From: Plakobranchus ocellatus
Lineage: Eukaryota > Mollusca > Gastropoda > Plakobranchidae
Assembly: GCA_019648995.1 (NCBI GenBank)
Contig: BLXT01003014.1
Coordinates: forward strand, 258,572 to 285,580
Reading direction: 5' to 3'
Length of the DNA stretch: 27,009 nt
The position numbers were made by a program, and so were the translations under genes. Under the pieces are notes generated by a model. That model saw nothing but the letters and a program-made list of their open reading frames with translations, was not told the DNA's origin and did not search any database. Of the stretch, positions 1 through 9,089 are shown in pieces (the stretch's first letter is position 1; each line of letters starts with the position of its first letter).

Positions 1-684
1 CTCTCTCTCTCTCTCTTTCTCTCTCTTTGTTAATGCATTAGAGCCCCAATGGCTAGGGAACTAGACCTAAGATCTGTTGTGGACTTTCTGTCACATCTGG
101 TCTGACAGAGGCATGAGAGCCAAGATCACCTTGTTGTGGAAGGCCTGTTTGCATTACAACCAAACACTCCTCTCATTCTCTCTCCTTCTCTTATATACTC
201 CCTCTGCCTATCTCTCTTTTGCACCCTCTGCCATTGTCTAACTTTCTCTTTCGCTCACTCTGCCTCTATCTCTTTATCTCTCCCACCCTCTCTTCCTCAC
301 ATCATTGGTAATAAAACTCTCAATAAGGTTTCCTGTGACTCTATCACACTGTTTAAGGATTATGTTCAATTCCAATTCCAAAATGTGTAATACAGATAAT
401 CAAAAATTGTTGATGGAGCATAGAATATTTTGCTATTGAATCAACTGGTTTAAAATTTCATTGGTTTGAAAGTGTCATGAAATAGAGCATGTTGGTTTTT
501 TTTTGTTGTTGTTGTTGTCTTGATTATATAATTTTTTCTCCCTGTGTTATAATATTTTTTGTCACTTTCCTTTTTCTCTGATCAAATAGAAATAAATTTA
601 TTTTGAAACAGCTAAAATGCTTCTTATTACCTTTTGTCTTTTTTCACAATCATTTTTCAACTTTCTGTGTCTGCCTAATATCAG
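1..684. other. Intron sequence of ADHFE1, no exon seen
   Basis: The stretch opens with a (CT)n microsatellite at 1-28 and a second C/T-rich patch at about 175-300. No segment resembling an upstream ADHFE1 exon was found, so it is taken as intron leading to the exon at 685. Confidence 0.5.
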
Positions 685-781
685 CCCCATGGTCTGTCTG
701 TCGTAATTACGGCCCCTGCTGTGTTTGAGTTCACTGCCCCTGCATGTCCAGAGAGGCACTTGAGAGCTGCGGAAGCACTAG
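685..781 (+). CDS. ADHFE1: ADHFE1 third-last coding exon
   Basis: Follows a CTAATATCAG acceptor and ends at a G|GTGAGA donor. It encodes Pro-His-Gly followed by a hydrophobic [12 protein letters not shown] segment and [12 protein letters not shown]. It is 97 nt long, 32 codons plus one base, and has no in-frame Met start. It is too short to stand out as an open frame but is clear by homology and by its phase match to 1605. Confidence 0.88.
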
Positions 782-2388
782 GTGAGAACAGAGATAAACT
801 GATAGATTCATGAGTACAAAGATATTAATACAGACATAAACTGATAGATTGATGAGTACAAAGATATTATTACAGAGATAAACTGATAGATTGATTGATG
901 AGTACAAAGATATTATTATAGAGATAAACTGATAGATTCATGAGTACAAAGATATTATTACAGAGATAAACTGATAGATTGATGAGTTCAAAGATATTAA
1001 TACTTTTCTTTGTACATCCTTCTTGGTAAAATAAGTAATAACTTACTTTATTCTAATCTTTGTGCATTTATTTCGAAGTGCTCTGTTTCTCTGTAAAATT
1101 TTAGAATGTCATTTTGATCCTACCGCTTTTAAGAAATCGTGGGTGTGAGATGTCATTATTGATTTATCCATATATGATTGTGAGGAAAATGACTAGAGTT
1201 GATAAAGTTTGAGAATTTCTAACTAACATCAAGAACTGTTTGCATTTTCATAGACCATCCGACCCTCTGGATTGCTTTATTTTCTTTTGCCATGTAATAA
1301 AAAGTTTTGCAGAAGAAAGGTCATAAAAATATAAATTAAATGTCCCAGCTTTAATAATTCACACACAATGTCAGTTACTACATTATTTCAAAATATCTCC
1401 ATGCTGCAAGGAGCCTCCCTTTTTCAGATAGTATGGCAGTATCGTCTATTATGACACTACCATTTGCCAATAGAGAATGACGTCTATCTTTTTGGGGCAT
1501 GTCTTTCTTCAGATATATTAGCAATTTGAATTCCCTTTGCCTCCATGCCATTTCATCCATTCCTTCACTGAAGCTTGTCAATTGTATGATACTTTGCTGT
1601 TCAGGCTACGACACTCGCAATGCCAAGAAAGAGGATGCAGGCAAGATTTTGCAGGAAGTTCTTCTGGGGATCATGGACTCCATTGGAGTGCCCGATGGTC
1701 TGAGGTCACTGGGTTACTCAGAGGCAGACATCCCAGATCTAGTCAAAGGCACACTTCCGCAAGTAAATATCTCTTACATGCTTCTTGTAAGGCTGCCTAC
1801 ACAATAATTACGTAAATTATAAATTGCATTATATTAATTTTTAGACAACTGAAATCCTCATTATATTCTCACACCTATGTCTTTAAGCTTTATAAATGTG
1901 GATGTATAGAAGTGTTGGTTATGGCCCAAGCAACAAGATTTTAATCTTTAAAGAAAAATGATTTTGAAGCTTAGATTTACCTGTATAGTGTTTTTTTTTT
2001 TTTTTCACAACTGAGATTTAGAGAAGAAAATCTTTGAATGTGGCTAAATGTCTCTATATGTCTTGTTCATCTCAATGTTTTATTTGTCTTGTTCATCTCA
2101 ATATTTTATTTGTTTTGTTCATCTCATTGTTATGTTTCTCTTGTTCATCTCGGAGTTTTATTTTTTCCTTGTTCATCTCAATGAATTATTTGTCTTGTTC
2201 ATCGCAATATTTTATTTGCTTTATTCATCTCAGTTCTTTTTCTTATTCATCTCGATGGGTTTTTTTTGTCTTGTTTACCTCAATGTCTTATTTCTCTTGC
2301 CCAGCATCGTGTGACAAAGCTTTCTCCTAGGCCTGCTGGTCCAGACGAGCTGTCGGAGCTGCTGACGAAATCTATGAAAACATACTGA
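685..2388 (+). CDS. ADHFE1: ADHFE1, hydroxyacid-oxoacid transhydrogenase, last three coding exons
   Basis: This is the 3' end of the gene for the iron-containing alcohol dehydrogenase family member ADHFE1. Known members oxidise 4-hydroxybutyrate to succinic semialdehyde while reducing 2-oxoglutarate to 2-hydroxyglutarate in mitochondria. Coding segments are 685-781, 1605-1762 and 2305-2388, all with AG acceptors and, where internal, GT donors. Phases agree: the first exon leaves one base, which joins two bases at 1605 to make a Gly codon, and the second junction is phase 0. The joined product reads [20 protein letters not shown], then a short linker into [13 protein letters not shown], then [18 protein letters not shown] and [10 protein letters not shown], ending KSMKTY-stop. 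These match the conserved C-terminal part of ADHFE1 from memory. The iron-binding and cofactor-binding exons must lie before the window; I saw none in 1-684. Only about 112 C-terminal residues are present. Confidence 0.9.
788..1001. repeat. 42-bp minisatellite, five units, in ADHFE1 intron
   Basis: Five head-to-tail units begin at 788, 830, 872, 918 and 960. The core is ATAAACTGATAGATT, then CATGAG or GATGAG, then TACAAAGATATTA. The third unit carries an extra GATT, making it 46 bp. The array starts only five bases after the exon's GTGAG donor. Units differ at very few positions, so the expansion is recent or homogenised. Confidence 0.95.
1605..1762 (+). CDS. ADHFE1: ADHFE1 second-last coding exon
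   Basis: Begins after TTGCTGTTCAG and ends CCGCAA|GTAAAT. It is 158 nt long, entering with two bases of a split Gly codon and leaving in phase 0. It encodes the helical [20 protein letters not shown] region and the diagnostic [18 protein letters not shown] motif. The open frame continues upstream from 1499, but that part lies in the intron. Confidence 0.9.
2062..2295. repeat. 26-bp T-rich minisatellite running into the ADHFE1 acceptor
   Basis: About nine imperfect units of CTTGTTCATCTCAATGTTTT plus ATTTGT run from 2062 to about 2295. They are followed immediately by CTTGCCCAG, the acceptor of the last ADHFE1 exon. Each unit holds a pyrimidine stretch and a branch-site-like CTCAAT. The open frames across it (2034-2330 and 2048-2314) are products of the repeat, not genes. 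Confidence 0.9.
2305..2388 (+). CDS. ADHFE1: ADHFE1 terminal coding exon
   Basis: Starts directly after CTCTTGCCCAG and encodes [19 protein letters not shown] and KSMKTY, then TGA at 2386-2388 (27 codons plus stop). The family's C-terminus has the same RVTKL-P-P, acidic helix and SMK-Y pattern. The frame is different from the longer repeat-derived open frames overlapping 2034-2330. Confidence 0.9.
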   Translation, partial: HRVTKLSPRPAGPDELSELLTKSMKTY

Positions 2389-2705
2389 TGCAAGGATTAG
2401 ACCTAACTTGTTTGTTGCTTTGCAATAGTTAATGTCATCAATATTAATATATATATTAATGTATGAATGGATCTATAGCAACATGATATAATAGGGCAAA
2501 GTTGCAGAACAATAGTTTTCTCAACAGACCAGTCCATGCGAGAGTTACATCAGGTAGCATTTTGACTATTTTAAATTGATGATGCAGCCCAAAACACTGC
2601 ATTTCTTTGGTTTTACGAAGGTGAAAGCTAGATATTTGTGATGACTTTTCATATTGATGTTTTGAATGAAAAAAAAAAAAAGCAGTAAAAAGCATTAACT
2701 ATAAT

Positions 2706-2779
2706 AATAAATACAAACCATAAATTTTTTCCTCGTCAAAAGCTTGAAATGCAACCGATTTAGAAAAATAAACAATAAA
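2706..2779 (+). promoter_or_regulatory. ADHFE1: Candidate ADHFE1 poly(A) signals
   Basis: AATAAA occurs at 2706-2711, 2767-2772 and 2774-2779, about 320-390 bases after the ADHFE1 stop. In A+T-rich DNA these words are common, so which is used cannot be decided here. Confidence 0.35.
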
Positions 2780-4690
2780 TTCTTTATGCAACATGTTTTA
2801 CTGCTAGGGACTGATCTCAAGAGAATTAACATGTTTCCCTTTGACCATACTTTTTTTTTTTAAGGAAGTATGGAGCATTGTATGTCCCATCATAACTGTT
2901 TATTCTCATATTCATTGTCTTCCTGAATAAGGAAGGTTAGGAGGTGATAGTTGTGTCTTATTTTAAAAGAGATATTGAGATATTATCGATGGAAATTTTT
3001 GAGAGTTATGTCTTACCTGTTCTAACCACAAAGTGTCTCAGTCTGAGTTATGTTGTGCACATTTGAATTCAACTTTATCGGGTATCCTACACGGAGCGAA
3101 GGTGCTGGAGTTTTTGACAAACCTGCCACGAAATCTGCAGGGACTTCTGCTGTGGGTTTCAGTATGCTATTGGCATCTGGCACAGCCAGGTCCCAGCTTA
3201 CTCCAGAATTTTTTGTTCAAATCTGTGGTCATGATCTCACTAGACAGCCTCCTTTCCATTCTCATGTGCAAAATCTCAGATTTTTTTTTGTTGCGTGTGC
3301 TCCTTTTTATAAACATTTCTTTCCAAGATTTTTTTTCTTCTCCACACCTTGATTTGCAAAGAACTAGATTATCTGAAGTCCCTATGTCTATGTATGTGGC
3401 GTCTGTCCACTTAAATTATTAATCAGTGATATCTAGTTTTGAATAATTGAATATGTCATTTTGTTGCATTTCGCATTAGACATCACAATTCATCACATTT
3501 TATTTAATCATCTCAAGTTTGACATCCAAATCTAAGTTCATTGAACTTTTTCTTTTTTTAACTTTTAACTTTTTGTTTCTCTGTAAATCCCAGATTCCCA
3601 CTGTGCTAGATTGGCAGCTATAATACAATTATCTTCTGTTTGTGCAATCTTCATTATGTTCAACTGTGCTGCATGTTATTATTTTGATTTATTTACACAC
3701 AGGTATGTGCATAAGCAGCTCATCATCAATAAATTATCTTTGCTGATGTTATTCATTAAAAAAAATAAAGAGCCATTATCTTCGCGTGCCATTTGCTGGT
3801 GGCTATACCCAATTTGTGTGTCACGATCGCTGCTTCTCTCACTCAAACGGCAAACCATGATCATGGCTTGTGGCACTCAAGAGGTTAAGTCTAAAGACTA
3901 TACCTTTTTTTTTACTTGGCTAGTGCAGAGCTGGTCAGGATTCATAACTGTCACTCTGTGTAAGTGTAGGAGAAGAGGGACTTGAGCATTTGGGTGGGGA
4001 AAAAAATCTGTTTGGCATGTTGAGAAGAAATGGCATTCATCAGCCAAATGGCTGGGTACTAATACAAAGAAGATGGTAGACAGAGAAGCAGCCATGAAAC
4101 CTGAAAACAAAGATGTGTGGATGTTAACTTTGCAAGCTAGACACTTCACAATCGTGATGATAATTAATATCGTACTTTTTCTTTATAAATGCTCTGTATG
4201 TGTTTCCTTGACTGGAAGTTTTTAGTTTCATATATTTTTCTATTTTTTTAATCTTTTTTTTATTTGTCTATTTATGCTTTTGGGTTCAAGTTTTTATTGA
4301 AGCCTTTGGCCAGGTGTGGCCATGATAAACTCACCTCACTTTTTAAATACAAGGATTTTCATAGGAAAATAGTTCACATAATCCATACGTTTACGTTATA
4401 TGTCTTCATTTCTACAGAGCCCTCCTGCTTTATTAAATCCCAATATTTTTTCATCATCTATATTATCAATAAAAGGTTACTCTTGATCTTATTTCAATAT
4501 ATGCCGTCTTTGCATTTTTCTATGACTTTGTTTTTCTGTTCCCTATCAGATCCTCTGCATATAGTTGTTGGTTTAAGAGTACTAGTCAACCTATGTCATA
4601 ATTTTCCTCCAAAGTTTTTTGTTTTTTTTATACCCCCTCTGTGGTTGACAAAAAAAAAAAAGAAAAAAATTATTGCAATTGTAGTCCTTA
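2780..4690. other. Intergenic region between ADHFE1 and the tandem array
   Basis: No recognised gene. About 3030-3260 has more balanced composition and is open in several frames on both strands, but no family could be named. About 4010-4190 is open on the + strand in one frame (VEKKWHSSAKWLG onwards) without a start or a recognisable domain. From 4190 to 4690 the DNA is T-rich and unremarkable. Confidence 0.45.
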
Positions 4691-7600
4691 AAGCAATTGG
4701 TAAAAGACTAGAAATACTTTGGCTTTGTCTTTCGCTACATATCCACGTGATATCAGTGTTCCCTTTGTATTTTTATATTTGAGGGGTTTTTTGCAGTCTG
4801 CTGTCAAAAGTGCATGTGATAAAATGAGTCAACTTGTCAGCCTGTATTTATTTATATATGCATCCTTTTCATGCGTCTCAAAAATTATGATAAATTGAAT
4901 CTTGTAATAGAATTTTACTTCGTTATTAATTAAATATGTGAAGTATATGTATATTTTTCTTCTTTGAAATGACAAATATCATACATAATAAATCTACTTT
5001 TATCGTAAAAATAAAAACATTACAATGATGATAATGTTTTCACTCTTTTTTATCATTTTCTCTCTACAAATGTTTAATTTTAAGATAAGAGCCGATATTT
5101 AACAAACAACTTGCATTTTGATTTTCATTCAAACTGCATTAAAAATATTTCTGAGCGATATTTCTGCTAAATGGGGTAGGGTCACAACGGATTAATATTA
5201 TTCTGTAAAGTATTTTAATAATAAAACAGCTACAATACCAAATAGAATCAAAATTTTGAAGCCAGTAGGAATTATTTTTGTTTTGTGCATATTTTTATTA
5301 AGCCAGGGTGATATAAAAGAAGAAAAAATACAAAAAAAACAAGTCCTTTGTTTTTGTTAGCTATGTATTTTGTCTTACTATACATGAGTATTTTTGTTTC
5401 CTCTCTTTGTACTATAGACAGCAAAGTGAAATCCCCGCTACGCTTCTTGTTTTTCCAAATGTATATAGTTTTTCGCTTTGTGAAGAATGAAAAACGAAAA
5501 GATTAACCTTACTAATATTTACCCACTAGAATTGTCAGCCTTGACATTGTTTTGAATTACAAAAAAAAAAAAAAAGAATTATTTGTTGATCTAGATTTAT
5601 AAAGAAACAAACAAAAAAAAATACAGATGACTTTTATTAGTGAGATGATGCTCTATTCAGGTGTCTATGGATTACCCTTAAAAATTACAGGGTTAGTTTG
5701 CTAATAGATGGGCCACCGAGGCTTCCATAACATTGAATGTGGTAAATAGAAAAAATCATCTCTACTAAACTTATTTTGTATTGTTCAGCAACTCAGTCTG
5801 CAGCTTCACTGGCATCTCGTAAAATGTGTGTGATTTAGTTTCTTTTTTTTTTTTTTTTTTAATGTATAAATTGGGTTATATATACTGAATCCTTTCACAG
5901 ACCTAGAGATGGCAGAAGGGATCATCTCCAATGCCAACATGTAAGGCCATTGATGATGATGATGATGATGATACTTAATAGCAGTAGCTCTTTCAACATG
6001 AAAGAAATAAAAAAAGAGAAAACTTTCTTTTTTGGGAACAAAACTAATGACAAAAAACTGATAGTGTATGTTAGGAGGTGAAAAAAATCTTTTTATTGTC
6101 TTCTTTTTTTCTTTAAATGAACAAAAATGCGCAAATCAAAACCTGAAGCATTCAACATGAGAACATTTTGATCTCCAACAAATTTAAATCTAAACCAAGG
6201 GTAGTGCTCTTTCAAACTTTTTTGAAACGTGTGGATATTAATATTACTACACAGCAAACATTGTGATCATTCATTGTGAAAACTTTCAAATTGCAGTTAG
6301 ACAAGAATAGTATCTCACTAAGATTATAAAGAAAATATGTAACTTTTGACTTTTTGTCTCTTTTAATAGACCACAGAAGCTCTCTAGCTTTTCTGCTTCA
6401 TTATTTTATTCTAAGTCAAATTCTTGTATTCCACTGTCATATCATTTAGCCCATTCATTTCTGGCCAATATCAGGCTTTTTGGAATTCCAAGGGCAGAAA
6501 GGTATAAAAATGGCAAAATTGAATTTCCAGAGCCATTGATGGTCCTGAGATTACAATAGCCTAACTGGTCAAGATGAGATGGGACAACCCTTGCACCAAC
6601 TCCCTGCCAACCAGAGGCCAACCAGCTTGTAAGGAATTGTTAAAGTTAAAGGGCATGGCTTAGTCACACACACACAAATAAAAAATACAAAAAAGAAATA
6701 TAAAACATTGCCTTTCAAAGTGAAAATTATTGAAATTTTAACATACTTCTTAAAGTTTACAATGCTGGTAATGTACTCAGTATTATTTTTTTATCAATAG
6801 CTCTGTGTGAAATGAGGGTTTTGAAAGGATGTGTACAAACTACAAGTTCTTCCATACCTGATTTTTCCCCTGTTTTACTAATAGTAATACTTCTGTTTTT
6901 ATTCAGGGCCTGATTTATAATCTACAGTGGATTACTGATTTCAACATTTGATATGATACTATGTGATTATTCAAATTAAATGTGTTCCACTATATATCTC
7001 ATATGTGCAATGTGTGAATCTGAATATTTTCACAACGAAATGAAAGACTTTGCATCAGGAATAGGCATTGAAATATAGATATACTTGTTGCTGTACAACC
7101 CGTTCTACAAACAGTTGAGTGAAACTGTAACACTGTGATTCAAAGGTAAATAGAGGGAGAGGAAGAGAGAGAGTAGGTGTACTACAAATATAATCCAAAT
7201 GTCGACATGAGATACCGCTTTAAACATTTAGATCTAAGGGAGCCCTATAGTCTGGATCTAAATAACATATGCACAGCATGAATTAAAAAGATATGCTGAG
7301 GTATTCCCTCAACTGTATTTTATATATTTGTGTACTTTAAATGTTGTTTTTCGTAAAACTCATGAACAATTTAAGTAATCAATTCCTGCTAGTTTATATC
7401 TGCATTCTTCGTGGATCTAAACCTATAATATTAATAAGACCTTGAATCTAGATTTGTAGGCCTAATCAGGTCTATCCAGATCTAGACAATGTTGACTTGA
7501 TTTAGATATATAAGCTAGAATCTAGACTTTCACTTCAAATGTGAATGAATGCTGTTGATTAGTGTTTCTCTTTGGCCTCAACGTAAACAATTATAAACTG

Positions 7601-8865
7601 GAAATTAAGGCCTATACATTTGAAAGTTAGCAACATGGCATATCATAAAATTCTAACTTATATTTTGAGGAAACAATATAAAAACAAAAAGTAGGGCGAG
7701 ATAGAATCTGGACTTCTAGATATAATCAGTGGACTCTTCTGCCACAGCTAATCTTTCATACAAAATTTACAGTCATTCTGTTCTGTGGTTCAGGAGTTTT
7801 ACATGACATAAAATTCAAAATAGACATAAATATATAGTATAGATAAACATAAGAACTTAAACATTTTTTTGGGCACCAAAAATTCTCTTATAGAGTTGTT
7901 AGACTAGCCATGTATGATTTCATTTGATACAACTTACAAGAGTACCACCCATGATGCATTATTGAGCCATATCTCCATGGACGTTATTGCCCCTTTACTG
8001 CAAAATGTCTCCTAAAAATTTTACAATGGTGACCACAAAAATGATAATAAATACATGTACACACTAAATATATGATTGTCTAGATTAATATGCAACACGC
8101 AACAAGAGACCAATTCTACGTAATAAGGAAACAAAACAACTGTTAATTCTAAAAAGCATAATGTTGCACCTTTAGCAAAGACATAATTATCTTATCACAG
8201 TGCAGTGCATTGTTAAGGAGCTGTCTGCTCAGTGTTATACATAATAATTATTAATATTGTGCCCTTCATATGTAGGGTCACCATGTGGAGAGGAAAATTC
8301 ATCTAAAGAGCCTTTGTCAAGAATGCTCTAGCAGAAAGTATCTGAATCCAGCAGACTTACACTTTTGTCACGGTTTTGACAACTGACTAGTGAGCCATCC
8401 AAGTCAGAAATACATTAAATGTTACCTTGTAGCAATATTGACTTAAGGGTGACTTAAAGTTTATAGAGGAAAAAGCCAAAATATTAGTTTTATAAATCTT
8501 TGCAGCAAGAACAAAAGATAATGGATGATTTAGATTCCTGTTGGTACCATTCATATCATAAGTCTTTGTTCTCGGAACAACGGTTAATACATAATAAAAT
8601 AAATAAAGTTTATGTGGTACCATATGTTTAGCAAAAATTGTATGTTTTCGATGGGTAATGGTTGCCATTATGTAGTGATAGTCAGCTCCTGCGTGGGCTT
8701 GGAAGGTTACATGAAAAAACAACCCACATTAAACACCAATATAATCACTCTGTCATCATTGTCTCCTGGTCTGCATTGTAAAATTGCAATATATATTATC
8801 CATATTTATATATCTCATATCACAAACCCTTGCCATTAGAACAACAGATAGTATACAATAAAGAT
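4690..8865. other. 3' flank of NUDT19 copy 1, no gene identified
   Basis: Non-coding by every frame I could read. It holds a (GAT)n run at 5951-5971 that also exists in unit 2 at 16425-16445, and three exon-like + strand blocks shared with unit 2. About 6430-6670 has higher G+C, no counterpart in unit 2, and precedes a (CA)n run; it could be a short insertion. About 7085-7850 is also missing from unit 2. A minus-strand AATAAA at 6898-6903 aligns with one in unit 2 (20103-20108). Confidence 0.5.
8154..8214 (-). promoter_or_regulatory. Conserved 3' block, unit 1 copy
   Basis: A 61-bp block about 650 bases after the NUDT19 stop, nearly identical to 20592-20651. The longest exact shared word is ATCTTATCACAGTG (+ strand). 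On the minus strand it reads CACTGTGATAAGAT, which includes a GATA-factor-like TGATAAG. It could be a 3'UTR element; its function is unknown. Confidence 0.45.
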
Positions 8866-9089
8866 TCACAACTTGGTCTGAGGCAGCAGCTTTTTCAAAG
8901 CATTGACTTCTGGTCCAACATGGCCTAGCAAAGGTTTGATGTTGAAAAAAGGAAGAAACATTTTGCTTTCAAAACTAAAACATCTGCGATGCTGTTTAGG
9001 ATGCTTCTTGTTCAAGTCCTCAAGTGATTCATCGAAAAACAACACAAGCTGGGAACCTTGGTCTGGATTTTCAGGGTACAAATCGTCTC
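8866..9089 (-). CDS. NUDT19: NUDT19 copy 1, terminal exon
   Basis: Follows CATCTTGTCAG and completes the split Gly codon to read GDDLYPENPDQGSQL, DESLEDLNKKHP, GHVGPEVNALKK and LLPQTKL-stop. It has 73 complete codons plus stop. It is the most diverged exon between the two copies. Confidence 0.9.

Noticed and set aside
788..1001. CRISPR-like array
   Set aside because: Units are contiguous without unique spacers, in a eukaryotic intron; it is a minisatellite.
2034..2330. 98-aa and 88-aa + strand open frames rich in Cys, Phe and Ser
   Set aside because: They are translations of the 26-bp minisatellite and overlap the ADHFE1 acceptor and last exon in other frames.
4264..4782. 172-aa + strand frame
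   Set aside because: Phe/Ile/Leu-rich translation of T-rich DNA with a poly-Lys run from poly-A; no domain, and it crosses the edge of the duplicated unit.
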